Positions 12,731 through 25,789 of a stretch of DNA of 64,000 bases are shown piece by piece. The stretch lies in contig NC_051067.1 of assembly GCF_004664715.2 (NCBI RefSeq), positions 69,086,982-69,150,981 of the forward strand, given 5' to 3'. Within the stretch, counting starts at the first letter, position 1. Every line of letters begins with the position of its first letter. Under the pieces are notes generated by a model that had not been told where the DNA came from, did not search any database, and saw only the letters and a list, made by a program, of their open reading frames with translations. The DNA is from Peromyscus leucopus (Eukaryota > Chordata > Mammalia > Rodentia > Cricetidae). A program made the translations under genes and the position numbers.

Positions 12731-13874
12731 TTGAGTGATTTTAAGTAGATATCATCACATAGATTTCATATTTGGGTAGAAGATGTATTTCTTATACCTT
12801 TTGGAAGGTACCCTGCTCTTCTCAAGTACTTTGGTGATATGTGTTCACTGAATTCACACTATTAGTGACTATTGTATTTTGATAGCCAAGTAAGGTATAA
12901 GTTACTATATTTTTTAACAGAAAATCAGAACAGTTTTGAGAATCATATAATCAGGGTCAATTAGCAAGGATATTTTGAATATTTTGTTGATTTCCTTATC
13001 AGCTCACAGCAGAACTTGACAGATTTGGCTGGCATGAATAACAGAGAAATAGGGACACAATGAGTTGCAGTAACAGGCAGAAAGGGCCACTGAGAATGTC
13101 CTCTATTTGCATTCCATGGAGGCATACAGTGTGTGATGTACTTGATGGTAACGGTAAAGAGCAGTGACTACTGTACCACAAGTTGAATCATTTCTCCCCA
13201 GTTCATTCTCCTCCCTGATCCTGAACTTTCTTACATATATTGAGGGAAGATGGGGACAGAGAATTGGACTAGAAACTCATATAAAGACATGTTCAGCTTG
13301 CATTTTTATTACACTTTACCAACAGGATGCTTGGCATACACTCTAATTTCCTATCATTTACTTTTAACTATGATGTCAGCCATAGTGAAAAATCACTCTG
13401 TGGTATTCTTGGTGGTGTGCCTCTAATAACATTCTGATTACTGCATGGGAATCTCCAGGACAAAGCCACTGAAAACAATCGGGGTCTTATTTAAAAGAAA
13501 GAAATGAAGAATCAATGGAGCCAGTGATTTACTTTGGAAGGCAAATGGTTTGTTATCTTGTGAATATTTTAACTGGCAAAGTGTAAAGCTGCCTGTCTAC
13601 TGACCTGCCACAACCAAGTCACTAGTCTATGTTTTTTTCCGCCCTTTGATATTCAGCCATCAAGGTTATTTTAGGACACGGCTTTTTCCCAGTCTATTTC
13701 AGTCTGCTAACATTTACTCTGCCAGTTATCTGAAACACTTTTAAAAAAATCAAAATGTCAGTCACTTTAGGTATGAGAAGTCTAATAATAAGCACTATAC
13801 ATTGAATAAGTTAGGAGCTTATTAAATATATATGATAATAATAATTGATCATAATAGGAAGCTAACAATACACC

Positions 13875-14050
13875 CGTCTCATTCTAAGCACCTACAGGTA
13901 TTTCATGAGTGGGCACTTGCAATATCACTGTGACACTGATGCTTTTATCTCTGTGTGTTAATAGATGAGGAAACTGAGGTACTTGAAGGCTGAGTAATTA
14001 TGTTTGCCTTCCTCACAGCTAAGTGAGGGAAAAGATTCAGTTCATGCAAT
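13875..14050 (+). mobile_element. MIR SINE remnant
   Basis: 'taagcacctacaggtatttc' followed by 'agatgaggaaactgaggtac' and 'cctcacagctaagtgagg' matches the MIR core and its tRNA-unrelated part. It is an ancient, pan-mammalian element. Confidence 0.75.
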
Positions 14051-15176
14051 TGTTTTAAAGACTCCTGTGTTCTTACTGTATTAAAAATTAGTATTTTACT
14101 ATTTTTTAGAAAAATTCAGATGCACATCAAGACTAATACCTAAAATCTCCAAAGTAGTCCAAATTCGTATGCTGATGTATCTTTAAAAATAAAACAAACA
14201 AACAAAACAATGCATAACATTGGGAAGCTTCTTTTTGTACTTTCTTTATAATTTTTATATTTTATTACAAAAGTTATTTTAAATTAACATTATTTATGTA
14301 TCATTAAGCATTTAAATTTAAGGCAAACACCAGTAACCAATGGTCTTGGTTAATAAAGAGATACACCATAGAATTACTTGTATTTACTCCCTTTATATCA
14401 GGAAGACAACTTTTCCTACCCATCCTAGGTTACTGGCTGACATCCTGGAATTAGGTTCCTTCCCTACTCTCTTTCCCTGTCCTTATTCACTCTGACTGGT
14501 TTCCCTTCCTTCCTCTGAGAGTACATGCCCTGCCTTAACATTATGTGTATTCCCTTGCCCTCTTCTATTCCTATTCCTTGAGGGCATCTGTGATATAACC
14601 TTTTCTACAGAAAATACGGTGAGCAATCAGAGAATCTTTGGAAGGTAGACTAAAATGGAGATATATAGACACTGAAAGAAAACAGGGAGAAGTAAAAATG
14701 AGAATATGGTGGATAGCATTAGATGTACAAGTTTTGAACCTGATTTCCAAAGCCTGATTTAAAACTGACCATGAACATGGTAACCTCTCATGCATGCTGT
14801 AGAGTACCAAAATCAGGGAGGGAACTAAGGCAGAGGAAGAAATAGAGTCAGGGATGCTAGGCTGACCTTTGACAAAAGACCTCCAAGTTCTTAAAGAGCC
14901 ACTCCATGGTGGCATTCAGGGAAAGGTGCAATGGAAATCCTTTTCTAAAATTCTTTGGTAGTTTCTCTGCCCAGAGGAAAAAGAATGCTATTAGTTTACT
15001 TGACATTTTACTATGGTAGAACATTGCAATCAGGATTTGTCGGCAAGCTCCAAAATCAGACAACTAAGCAACTAAGAAGCTAATATAAATTGGGTAATTA
15101 ACTCCAGAAAATTGAAAATAAACAAATATTAATGCATGTGTTGTTGGCTTGGTACTGGATAAGACTTCATGTAGTA

Positions 15177-15178
<2 letters not shown>

Positions 15179-15214
<36 letters not shown>
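15179..15214 (+). repeat. (GT)n microsatellite
   Basis: Uninterrupted GT run. Confidence 0.95.
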
Positions 15215-15217
<3 letters not shown>

Positions 15218-15364
15218 AGCTCAGTATGAATTTGGACACATAGAAATGGAGAAGACAGCTGTTGGGGGGCAGTAAGAAGGTGCTGGCTGTGAAATATAGA
15301 TAAATTATCTATAACAGTAAAATAAATAAAAATTATACATAATACTTCAAAATAGAGGTTCAGA

Positions 15365-15480
15365 ATCCAACTGTGGTGACTCATGCCTATTATCTAAGCA
15401 TTTGAGAAGTGGAAGCAGAAAGATTAGGAGTTTGAGGTTATCTTTGGCTATCTAGCAAGTTCCAAATTTACATCACAATA
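15365..15480 (+). mobile_element. Diverged B1/B4-like SINE
   Basis: 'aactgtggtgactcatgcct', 'gagaagtggaagcagaaaga' and 'aggagtttgaggttatcttt' follow the B1 order. Confidence 0.5.
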
Positions 15481-15604
15481 AACAGCTGAAGATATTGCTA
15501 CCATTTATCTTTAGAGCTTCACTTCTAGTGCAAGTCGCATATGTTATACCATAGTCATGTAATGCTCTAATAAAATATGAGAAGTACAAAATGCTACCCA
15601 CAGA

Positions 15605-15679
15605 GTGGTAACCTTACACATGTATTGACGTGGTAACCTTATACACACATTCACGTAGTAACCTTACACATACATTCAC
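15605..15679 (+). repeat. 25-bp tandem repeat, three units
   Basis: Units at 15605-15629, 15630-15654 and 15655-15679, each reading gt(g/a)gtaacctta(c/t)aca followed by an (t/c)attcac-like end. Equal unit length with no gaps. Confidence 0.85.
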
Positions 15680-16089
15680 ATTTCTAGTTTTATTCTTGTC
15701 TAAGAGTTAGAAATTGTCCCTATGCTTTTATCACACTGGGCATGCCTCCCATCCCACAGGCCACTTCTGCCAATCACTTTTCTTCAAATTCCCCTAAGAT
15801 ATTCATTACCAGAGAACTGACAAGTAGTTCTATCAGGAACCTACACACCAGCCATCATCTGTCATGTTCCACATCATCTTTCTGAAAAGACCCTGTCCAC
15901 CAAGGGCTCTGGGACCCATTCATCTTTTCCCAAGGATTACTTTTGTGCTGGTTTTGTCTGTCAGGAACCAGCCTCCCCACTGAATTAAAAACATTCTCTT
16001 GAAGCCAGCTCCTTAAAGAGACAAGGTAGCCCCCACTTCCCCACTTCCCCATGTAACCCACTTTCTGAGCTGGTCCTCCACAGATTCGT

Positions 16090-16690
16090 CTCCATTTAAT
16101 GCTAAAACATCTTGGTTAATAACATTTACTTCTCTTGCAGACCTGGGTGGGTTTGATTCCCATAACCCAGATGAAAACTGAAGTTTTCTCCAGTCCTGCC
16201 CAGTCCCATGGACCCTGCAGCTGCTTATAAGATAATCACTCAGAAGCTTATATTAATTAAAATTGCTTGGCCATTAGCTCAGGCTAACTATTGACTAGCT
16301 CTTATGCTTAAACTCAGCCCATTTCTGTTAATCTATATGTTGCCACATGTTCCGTGCCTTTACCAGTATGCCATTACATGCTGCTTCCTGGATGGTGGGC
16401 TAGCGTCTCCTCCTCAGTTCTGTTTTTCCTTCCCAGAATTCTCCTTGTCTGCTTATTCCACCTATACTTCCTGCCTGGCTACTGGCCAATCAGCGTTTTA
16501 TTTATCAGCCAACCAGAGCAACACATTCACAACATACAGAACATCCCACAGCAGGTTACTCCAGTTCATGTGGATCGATACCCTCTTCTGACCTCTAAGG
16601 GCACTGAACACACATACATACAGGGATACATACAGGAAAAACACCACTACTCATAAAAAAAAAATCCCTTTAAATTAATAAATCTTGAAA
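16090..16690 (+). mobile_element. B3/B2-type SINE split by an LTR
   Basis: The left part (to about 16178) holds 'gacctgggtgggtttgattc'. The right part (from 16554) holds 'actccagttcatgtggatc' and 'ataccctcttctgacctcta', then an A-rich tail. Together they read as one plus-strand B3 SINE, with the LTR element in between. Confidence 0.6.
16179..16553 (+). mobile_element. Solo LTR-type element inserted in a B3 SINE
   Basis: It starts tgaagttttctccagtcctg and ends acatcccacagca (TG…CA). Inside are 'atcactcagaagcttatatt', 'ctgcctggctactggccaat' (CCAAT box) and 'cagcgttttatttat'. I recognise this as a high-copy cricetid LTR but cannot name the family with certainty. No target duplication is visible. 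ORFs at 16304-16656 lie in it and are not genes. Confidence 0.65.
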
Positions 16691-16789
16691 AAAATGGAAA
16701 AAGCCATCTATTCTATGCTCAAGGTCTCGTCTAATGTTTGGTTGTGCCCTGATTCTGTCAATACATATTCACTTGTATATTTGCTCATT

Positions 16790-16925
16790 GTATACTCTCA
16801 CCCATACCCATATTCCCTTCAATAAAATGTAAATTTCATGAGCTCAGGGGAGTTCTTATTTGTGCTTCTATTCCAACACTCAGGGAACAGCCTTAGGTCA
16901 TCCAAAATATTTCTGAACACATAAC
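16790..16925 (+). mobile_element. L2 3' end remnant
   Basis: 'aataaaatgtaaatttcatg', 'agctcaggggagttctta' and 'tccaacactcagggaacagc' follow the L2 LINE 3' end order. Diverged. Confidence 0.45.
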
Positions 16926-17899
16926 TACAAAATCTTAATTTCAAAACATCACAATTATTTTAAAAGATATTGTAGTACATATTTATGGGATACACATTCT
17001 GATAACTATTTGAATTACCCAATGCAAGCTTTAAAAATCTCGCACTGATAGAAATATGCAAATCAAATGTGTGAAACAAATGCAAATATATTTCACTATT
17101 TATACCAGTATGCTTGTATGTTATAAATACACCAACATAACATGCTATAAAAATAGTTAAATATTTAGCAATACAAACAAAAGGAATATCTGCTAAATAT
17201 CAGTTGTCGTTGCCTACAAATTTTAATCTGCATCCTGATAAATGTGTAAAACCCTCAGGAAATACAAGTACATGAAGTTTTAGTTGAACAGGAAGTGCTT
17301 GTTTTTCTGTATATGGGATGTGGTAAGATCATTATCAGGGCTCATCATGACAGAAATGACACAAACTGAAAACGACTTAATGACAAAGTCTGTTTGTGAC
17401 AGGAGTCTCATACTTTCTCTGTCTCTGTTTTTTTCTTTGCTTTTTTTTTTAATTCTTTTCCACCTTCATCACTTAGAGTATTTCCAGCAAAGAGTCAAAT
17501 GACATATTGTCCTTAAAGTTTATAAGAGCTTCAGAAAACAAAATAGCACTTAAGAGGGTGATTTTTCTTCCATCATTACCCTAGCCATTGTAATCTTATC
17601 CCAGAGACCCCAACCTATGTGCTAACTGCACATGGTTAACAACAGTGATCTTTTTCCAGTTACTGCATATTAAAGACTGTTATTCTTTCCTTCATGTAAT
17701 CATGTGAAGTTGAAGAGGTCATCAGTTAATCTGACCATGGCCAACGCATAAATAATGGTAGTACCACCCTGTGAATGATGTGAGTGTATATAGATATATA
17801 CACAGAATATATATTTGACCATAGTGTGTACACCCTTCAATAGAAGTGCGATGTACATGTTTTTTCATTTGTCCTTAGTTGTAGATTTTTCACTGTGCT

Positions 17900-18170
17900 A
17901 GCAGCCTTCAATATCCACAGGAGACTGATTCTAGGGCCCTGTGTGTTTTGCAGATTCTATTGATGTTTAAGCCTTTTGTATAAAATGGTTTAGTATTTGC
18001 ATATATACTGTGTATATTGGCTATGCATCTTAAACCATCTCTATATCACTAAAAATACTTGGGACAATGTAAATACCACATAAATGATTATCATACTATA
18101 TTGTTTAGGGAATAATGACAAAAATATTTATGTAAGTTCAGATGGATTTTTCCCAGATATTTTCTGTCTG
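17900..18170 (+). mobile_element. Tigger/MER2-type (TcMar) DNA transposon remnant
   Basis: 'ttcaatatccacaggagact', 'tataaaatggtttagtattt', 'cttaaaccatctctatatca' and 'tatattgtttagggaataat' match a pan-mammalian Tigger-family element. No transposase ORF remains. Confidence 0.65.
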
Positions 18171-18475
18171 AATATTGTTGAAACCACAAGTGCAGGAAGC
18201 ACACATGTTGAAAGCCAACATATTTAATATGGAATTTCTACACATCTGAGACTTTGAGTGGCCAAGATGCCTGATTTGAAACATGTTTAAGCCTCTTTCA
18301 GTACCGCAGTTGTCATGAAACCACTCCGTGTATGTTCTGCTTAAATTACTGTCATAAATTGTATTATCTCTGTAAAAACCACCCCAATCAGGTCTTCAGA
18401 TTTCTGTTCATACACTGTAGTATAAATTAAACACGGTGTGTGCATATAATGTGTAAATATTTTTATTTTACATAA

Positions 18476-18478
<3 letters not shown>

Positions 18479-18514
<36 letters not shown>
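18479..18514 (+). repeat. (TA)n microsatellite
   Basis: Uninterrupted TA run. Confidence 0.95.
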
Positions 18515-18517
<3 letters not shown>

Positions 18518-18779
18518 AAGTCATATGTTCATATATAGTATATGGACAAATGTAAGAAAGAAAAATAATGGGGTTAAGGAGATTACTAGAAACTAGGGGA
18601 AAGACCATGGAAGGGATTGCATCTTTGTTCCTTGATTAAGGCCTTTCTCAGAGATCAGCATTTGTGCCAAAACAAATTATATGGAAGTGAAAATATCTCA
18701 AGATCTGGATATAGTACACCTGTTACAGGAGACATATGAGACACGAATAAGATAATTATGTGTCGTGCATGGCATCGTT

Positions 18780-19095
18780 GATATCCTGTGTGAGTTTGGA
18801 GGCCAGAGAGAGCATAATCTGCTGATTAGGTTGCCTGGAACTTATAGAAAAGCTTGGTATGCCAGACTTTGTTGACTACCCAAGGGAGGCCTGAATTCAC
18901 TGAGGAGTGAATGGGAGATAGTATGGCCGGGGAGGTGGAGGAACTGGGGTTGGTATGTAAAAGAAAAAAATTAAATGGGGGAGAGGACTGGGGAGTGGGA
19001 GGAGGGAGGATGGGGGAATCCATGGCTGATAGGTGAAAATAAGTTAATTATAAAATAAAAATACCATAAAAAATAAAGTGTCAAAAAATAATAAT
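18780..19095 (+). mobile_element. L1 3' UTR fragment, sense, with A-rich tail
   Basis: 'ggtatgccagactttgttga', 'gggaggcctgaattcactga' and the G-rich run near 18990 match the rodent L1 3' UTR, ending in an A-rich tail with 'aataataataata'. Confidence 0.7.
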
Positions 19096-19804
19096 AATAA
19101 ACAGAAAGGCAGCAATTTCTCCAAAAAGCAGTGTTGAGCCTGGAATTTTTCCTCAGCTTGGTGTACAGCCATGGGAAATATTCAAGTTTTGTTCAGGTTT
19201 TACAAGTAAAACCTCCCTTTCTTTACCAAAGGTCAGAGCAAGCTGGAGACTCCTACAGTTCTTAGCCCAATGCAGCTAGTGAAAACTCCTTCCAGAACCC
19301 AGCAGCTCATGGCTCATTCTTTAATTTTAACTTCCCCTATTGTGTTTGTGTGTTCATGTATATTTCAGTGTGTAGGACAGAAAGTATGAATAAAAGGCCT
19401 TGCTGGAACTAAGAGCTCAAAATATGTGTTTTCAAGAAAAATTCTTTTTGGACTTTATGAAGAGAAGAAAAACTAAAAAAAAAATAATACCCACAAATTC
19501 TTTCATATTAGAATATCTTCACCTTATTCAGTATTAAAAGTGTCTAGTTTCTACCATTAGTCCATTTTTCAATTGTCCAGTTAGTTAATTATTTAGTTGC
19601 ATTGCTATTTCTTCTTTTCTTCATTTTTCTTTTTGTTTTTTTGTTTTGTTTTGTTTTTTGTTTCCCATAAAGCTCCAGGTACTTACTACTCTGTAACAGC
19701 AAAAGAAAACAGGGGAAACACAAAGTGTAAACCATCAACTTCAGGATTATTTTTAACTTAAAAATACCTTACACTATTACTTCAACATTGCCAGCTCACC
19801 ACAC

Positions 19805-19920
19805 AACTATTTGAACATAGGTTCCATGTCTGGCTTTTTACAGGGGTGCTGGGAATTGAACTCCAGTCTTCATGCTTCTGAGCAAGCACTTTACCAACTC
19901 AGACTGTCTTCCCAGCCCCA
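19805..19920 (-). mobile_element. B3/B2 SINE fragment, antisense
   Basis: 'gctgggaattgaactccagt' and 'caagcactttaccaactcag', ending 'ttcccagcccc', are the antisense tRNA-like head of B2/B3. Confidence 0.65.
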
Positions 19921-21974
19921 AAATTTTTTTAAAACATAGAACTCTTATTTAATTTTTTCCTGAGGGGATGTGACATTTTAAAGTAAGTTGAAGATTCGTT
20001 TTAATTCATATTTATTAGAAGTCACACAAATAAATGTGTTCTCCTCAATTTTCCTGGATCTATGGCAAGTATTGGATGACACCTCATTGTTATGCACACT
20101 CTCTTCTAAATTTTTAATATTCAGGTAACAACATTTTATGAGGTAACCCTGCCTCTGGACTCCCTTTGCTTTCTTCAAATCTGTTAGAACAATTATAAAT
20201 ATAATACAATTAATACAATATAATACAATTATAATTATAATAAATTATAAATAATTATAAATAAGCTAAACTTGATTTTATTGCTTGAAACAACAATTCA
20301 ATTCATTTAAACAACCAGAGTCCCACTGCATTAGTCCATGAATGTAAGCTTAGTAAGTGTGTAGCTGCTCCTTATTTGTCCTGGCCCTGTGACAAATAGC
20401 TGGGGTATGTTCACAAATGACAAGAAGGACAAGATGAGTTTGTGTTCCAGGTGTGGGAAAGTAATGAATGGGTGTTGCCAAGCACACCCAGAAATGAGTT
20501 ATTCCAGTGACACCTCAGTCAAAGCCTGCTGACAGCAGAAGACCTACTACAATTTAAGGAAGATTAGGGTGTTGGCTGCAGCTGAAAGAATCTAAGTAGA
20601 TTTTATTTCTCCCTTCCTCCTCTTTGTCTAAGAAAACAGACCCACATGCATGAATGCAACAGGATATTTATCTTTTTCTTTCAGGTGGGCTCCGCCTAAT
20701 ACTTATAAATTTTGGAAAACGTGCTGGAGCTAATTAGTCATGGGGGAAATTAGTCCAAGCAAATTAATGACTGGAATTCACTGTGCAGTTGCAGCATTCT
20801 GTGGCTCTGAGATTATTCGGTGGCTCCTCCTGCTTTCTCGTTTTCTATTACAGTAAATTCATCCACGGTGCTAAGGTGCCTTGCTAAGCAATTAGCTCTA
20901 TTTCCCTACACCCACTTTCTTGATACAGACCCAGCCCATCATCCAGGAAACACCTTGAGAAAAAAAACTCCAGATTTCTCCATTGTCTCTGGAGGAGAAT
21001 TTGCAGTGTAGTGTGTAGAAATACATCCAACACCTGCCTTTCTTCCTTGCCTGTGTACCTGCATCAAGACTCTTAAAGTTTGTTACTATGTCATACTGTT
21101 TGCAATAAGAAAATGTGACAATGGCTTTAGTTCCTCTTCCATTTTCATTAAATATCTCTGAAGGGATTAGAGTCAACACTTGTCAGAGTTTGTTAAAGAC
21201 CAGACTGTTAGGACAAGGAATAGTAGTCCAGTGGAGAAGAGTCATGACTAGAATGAATATGAAAAAGCAAATACCATATATGCCCCAGCTTGGTGAAGTA
21301 TGCAACAGTAGACTTTCATATGTCTTTTCTGTGTATAATTCACCAACAAATTCACCAATAAGTTCTCATTATGGATTTTTACAAATGAGCCCAATGTGTC
21401 TGAGTTTCATAAAGCCATAGAGCTAGAAAACAGATTTATACTTGGGATCCAGGGGTCTGCTATGTCCTCATCTTCCCAGCCCTACACTTTCCTTTATTCC
21501 TGTATTTCCAGATGTTCCAGGTAAGTTTTAATGTGACCAATGGGCATGTTCAGACCATCCAAACCAGAAATTTCTCCTAATCATGATTTTTTTTAACAAA
21601 TACAAAGTACAATACCAAGCACTACTATATCAACTACAATCTATATTTTAACTTGAGAAAGACTATGGGAAGAAAGCATGTGTGGAAGCTACAGTGGAAA
21701 GTTTTTCAGCATGCTTTCCTTAGGGACTTAGAACTCAGTTTCTCCATGCTTTCATTTTATGAAAGATGAAATGGAGAAATATGTCCTAGTTTGCAATATG
21801 CTAACTGTGGACTATAAATGTGGAATGATTCTGGATCCTCCTAGCAAAAGTCACAGGTGTGCATTTAATAGATTTAACTTGTTAGTATAAAAACACTTAA
21901 TAAAAGCAAACAAGCCTGCCTTCCACAATGCTAAATCATAGATCTAATTAGCAATATATTGAAAATGCATAATG

Positions 21975-22115
21975 CTCCTGCCCTTTCCCAGAGGACAGAG
22001 GTTGGATCACAATGGTCATGACTCCAGCTCCAGAGAACTCAATGCCCTCTTCTGGCTTCTGTGGGTTCAGAACACATACATAAATAATAAGTAAAAAATA
22101 AATCTTCAATCATAG
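21975..22115 (+). mobile_element. B2/B3 SINE fragment, sense
   Basis: 'gaggacagaggttggatcac' and 'aatgccctcttctggcttct', then 'aagtaaaaaataaatcttc', match the body and tail of B2/B3. Confidence 0.65.
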
Positions 22116-22706
22116 TAGTCAAAATGATAAATTTATTGACTCAAAGCCAAAATCCTAGCCATGGAGAATAGAACCTTGAGCGGAAAGGAGACACCATTTC
22201 TCCATCTCTTAGCGATTTCAGACTGCCTCCTATTAGTCAATCCCATCCTCAGAATGACCTTTCCAGATAAACAATACCAAAAGGGACTCCCTGAGCTTTC
22301 AACATGGTTTCAAACATGCTTCCTGTTTCACATCAGAGATGAGAAAGAAAGTCTTTAAGGATAAGTAGTCATCAGAGTGTAACCCTTTGTGACCAAGCAC
22401 TTGCATAGACTTTATGTCATTGTCTATCTATACACTCACCTCTGCTGCCTGGAAACCTGTATGCTGATACCTGTATCATTGTAAGGAAGACAAAGCATTG
22501 CTAGAGATCAAATGTGTCCCACTCCACCCAAACCCAAGGAAAGGTAGAGAGTTTAATGTTGGGGGATTGGTGGAATGAATCTGGGGAAACACCTACAGTC
22601 CTCTCTGTAAGTGTGTCATAGTTTGAACATTAAGAGTTGTAAGAAGAAGATTAAAATGTAGGACATATATACATACATATAAATATATATGTGCAAAGTA
22701 ACTGTT

Positions 22707-22908
22707 AAAACAGATGTATAAGAGCCAGGCGGTGGTGGCGCACACCTTTAATCCCAGCACTTGGGAGGCAGAGGCAGGCGGATCTCTGTGAGTTCGAGGC
22801 CAGCCTGGGCTACCAAGTGAGTTCCAGGAAAGGCGCAAAGCTACATAGAGAAACCCTGTCTCAAAAAAAAAACAAAAAAAAAAAAAAAAACAAAAAACAG
22901 ATGTATAA
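22707..22908 (+). mobile_element. B1 SINE with perfect 15-bp target-site duplication
   Basis: A near-consensus B1 body starts gagccaggcggtggtggcgc at 22722 and ends with a long A-rich tail. It is flanked by aaaacagatgtataa at 22707-22721 and 22894-22908. The exact duplication and low divergence mark a recent insertion. The body has the 'gggctaccaagtgag…ggaaaggcgcaaag' variant that I associate with cricetids. Confidence 0.95.
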
Positions 22909-24782
22909 AACTAAATAAATCAGATTTCTGTATGTATTTTTCATATGGGCACCTTTATTCAAAGTAAATGAATGTAAAATGACTGCATTTAAAAATAAAA
23001 TAATTAACAATTCAAACTTTTTAGACCTATTTTTTTTCTTCTTGGCATGAAAAATAGGGAGATACTCACACATGCACAGAGGAAGGGAAGGACAGAGCAG
23101 AGAAAGGGAGAGACAGATGTCAAGATCCATGCACTCTAAATTAGAATGATATATATTAGGTTAATATAGCTCATGGTCTTTATAAATACATGGGCAATTC
23201 ACAGGAGGTAAAACCACGCTTGCTTTCAGCCTTGCCTAGACATAAAGTGGCTAAATAATTTCCTATGAGGAACATTTTGGTCTTTACTTGTCAAGGTGTA
23301 TGATGAATCTTTGTCCTATTCCCTGTTGGAACAAGCCTCTAGCCTTAGGCAATTATGCAACAGTCCCAAAGCTGCCAAGCTGCTGGACCACACACCCAGA
23401 TTCTACCTCTGTGACTAGACTGTCCCTGTCTGGATGGTTCTTCTTTGTTGCTCAGCCATATAAAGAAGCACACTGGTTCCAGTCCCACAGCCCATCCACT
23501 TTCCCTGCCTCATTTCTCTCACACAAGCCTCAACCCTTTACCTCTGACAAGTATATAATCACCCCGAACACTGCTAAATTTGCAAACAGTCTTTATCCTG
23601 GGGTATTAGACATTTTTTCATTTTTCATTTGTTATTCTCATATTACTGACTCTGTAATGAGAAAGACTCCTATAAAAAATGATGATGAAAGCGATACTAG
23701 TATTTTCTTTTTTAAACATCTCCATAATATTTAATAGGGATTTATGGTAAGCTTGGAGGAAATGAGTCCACTGGCTGTATTTAGAACAGAGGAAATGTTC
23801 TTCTTTCACTTCCTGACTGCAGTTCTCCTGGAGAGACAACAGAAAAACTTATTTCAGTGCTGTTGCTGGAAGGCTGGGCAGATACCATCCTGGCATGGTA
23901 TTGATGCTGTCCTCAGAATCTGGTTCAAAAGTGGAGGACCACCCTGCCATGGAAAAGTTACAAAAGTCTAGGGATCAAATTGCCATAATTATTTCAAGCA
24001 CTGTGTTTTCCGTAGAGGAGGTTCCCTTTGAGAAACAGAGATGAAAACACATTAAATATTCTGAATTCTTTTGGCAATCCTGTAAATGTTTCTCCTTTTT
24101 TCTCCCTCCCTATTCACTTCTCCAAGTTTTATGTAAATATCACTATCTAAATATATAGGTACATGGACAACAAACACACACACATGATGAACTGATACAT
24201 GGACATTCAGACAGCTAATGAGAATCATCCATACTATGTCTCCATATGCTTTGGTTTTCCCCCATTATTTTTTAAAGTGGCATTCTCAGCTATTTCCACA
24301 GAATTTAACTCAGTAGGCATATTCAAATGTGTAGCATCTGCTTAAAGCAAAGATTTTGTACTGTCGCAAGGATTATGGCACTTTCAAAATCTGAAGGGAC
24401 CCAGTTAATGTACAATGAACTCAGAATTGACAGAATATAAAAGTGTCTATAAGTCATACCAGCATGTATGTGTGCAAGATTGCCATGTAGCACTCCTATT
24501 GTCGAATGGGGACCAAGAAGGAAACATAAAAGACTCACAATCTTATGTATTATGAGAATAGAAACTAAATACTCCAAATTCAATAAGTCTATTTTCATCT
24601 GAATTTTAGAAACTTCAAAATTATCAAATTGTGTTTGATTGTTTCTTTTAAAGGAACAGTAACTTAACAAAGGAGAAAACTCTAATGACTTTCTAGAACC
24701 TGTAAATGGGGCTTTTTAATTTAATTAATTCAATTAATGCAACTTTTCAAATTTAAAAGAAAACATGTGCTTACAGAGTGTT

Positions 24783-25125
24783 CTAGTTGGATTACTGTTG
24801 CTGTAATAAAACATCATGACCACAGCAACTAGAGGAGAAAGAGTTTACTTGACTTACTCTTCCATGTCACTGTTCATCATCAATGGAAGTCAGGACAGGA
24901 ACCCAAACAGGACAGGAGCCCAGAGACAGAGGTCATGGAGGAGTGCTGCTTACTGGCTTGCTCAGCCTGCTTTCATATAGAACCAGGGACCTCCAGCTCA
25001 GGTGTGGCCTCACTCACGGTGGGCGGGACCCTCTCGTCAGTGCCCTACAGTCTGATCTTATGGAGGCATTTCTCCAAAGACTCTAACTTGTGCCAAGTTG
25101 ACATAAAACTAGCCAACCCAATAAG
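24783..25125. mobile_element. High-copy rodent interspersed repeat
   Basis: 'gctgtaataaaacatcatga', 'ggaagtcaggacaggaaccc', 'gtgctgcttactggcttgct', 'tatggaggcatttctccaaa' and 'tgtgccaagttgacataaaa' match a very common rodent repeat. Family name not recalled. ORFs at 24883-25150 are within it. Confidence 0.65.
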
Positions 25126-25344
25126 CAATGCTTCTGATACATGGGTTTAAACACATATTCCAAAGTTAATTTTAAAATTATTTTGTAACGCATACAGTGA
25201 ACTTGAAGGAAATCCAGCTCAAATCACCTTAGTTTGTGTCACACCGTTTCTGCTAAATAAGAACATAGATATTAACTTTCACACTCATTTGGGGATTCAT
25301 TGTACCAGAAAAAAAAATTAACTTAGAAATAAAAATCTTTGCCT

Positions 25345-25475
25345 AGGCATGGTGGCACTGACCTTTATCCCAACGCTTGAGAGACAAAGGCAGGCATGTC
25401 TCTGTGAGATGAAGGCCAGCAAGGTCTAAATAATGACCTGTGCTACATAGAGAGAGACCATGTCACAAACAAATA
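25345..25475 (+). mobile_element. B1-like SINE
   Basis: 'gcctaggcatggtggcactg', 'gagacaaaggcaggcatgtc', 'gaaggccagcaaggtctaaa' and 'agagagaccatgtcaca' follow B1 at moderate divergence. Confidence 0.75.
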
Positions 25476-25789
25476 TGTCTCTTAGAAGAGCAATCTGTTT
25501 ACATATTCTGATGTTCTAAGGATAATCTATTCCAGTGTGGCCAGTTTTATTATTTATATTCCTGAATAAAGTAGAAGTCTGGTGGGATCTGAATATTTTT
25601 TGTTAAAGTACAAATGATATTATTAATCTAAATTAATTTTAAATCTAAGCGATTGAAGAAACATCTGTTTGTGATGAGAAATAACATTTGTATTCATTTA
25701 TATGTATGCTAACCTATATACTTTAAATTGCTGTATTATCTGAAAGAACTCAATCTATTCACTATCAAAAATATGAAGACTTGAGGAGT

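Noticed and set aside
21508..21526. ttccag / 9 bases / gtaagt, looks like a micro-exon
   Set aside because: Nine bases with no frame evidence, and no flanking EGF or LDLa coding sequence.
23288..23734. Longest ORF in the window, 148 codons, plus strand
   Set aside because: No domain, no signal, no splice or promoter context, and ordinary AT-rich composition. Such a length is expected by chance in 64 kb.
24883..25150. Two overlapping ORFs of about 70 codons
   Set aside because: Both lie within a high-copy rodent repeat.
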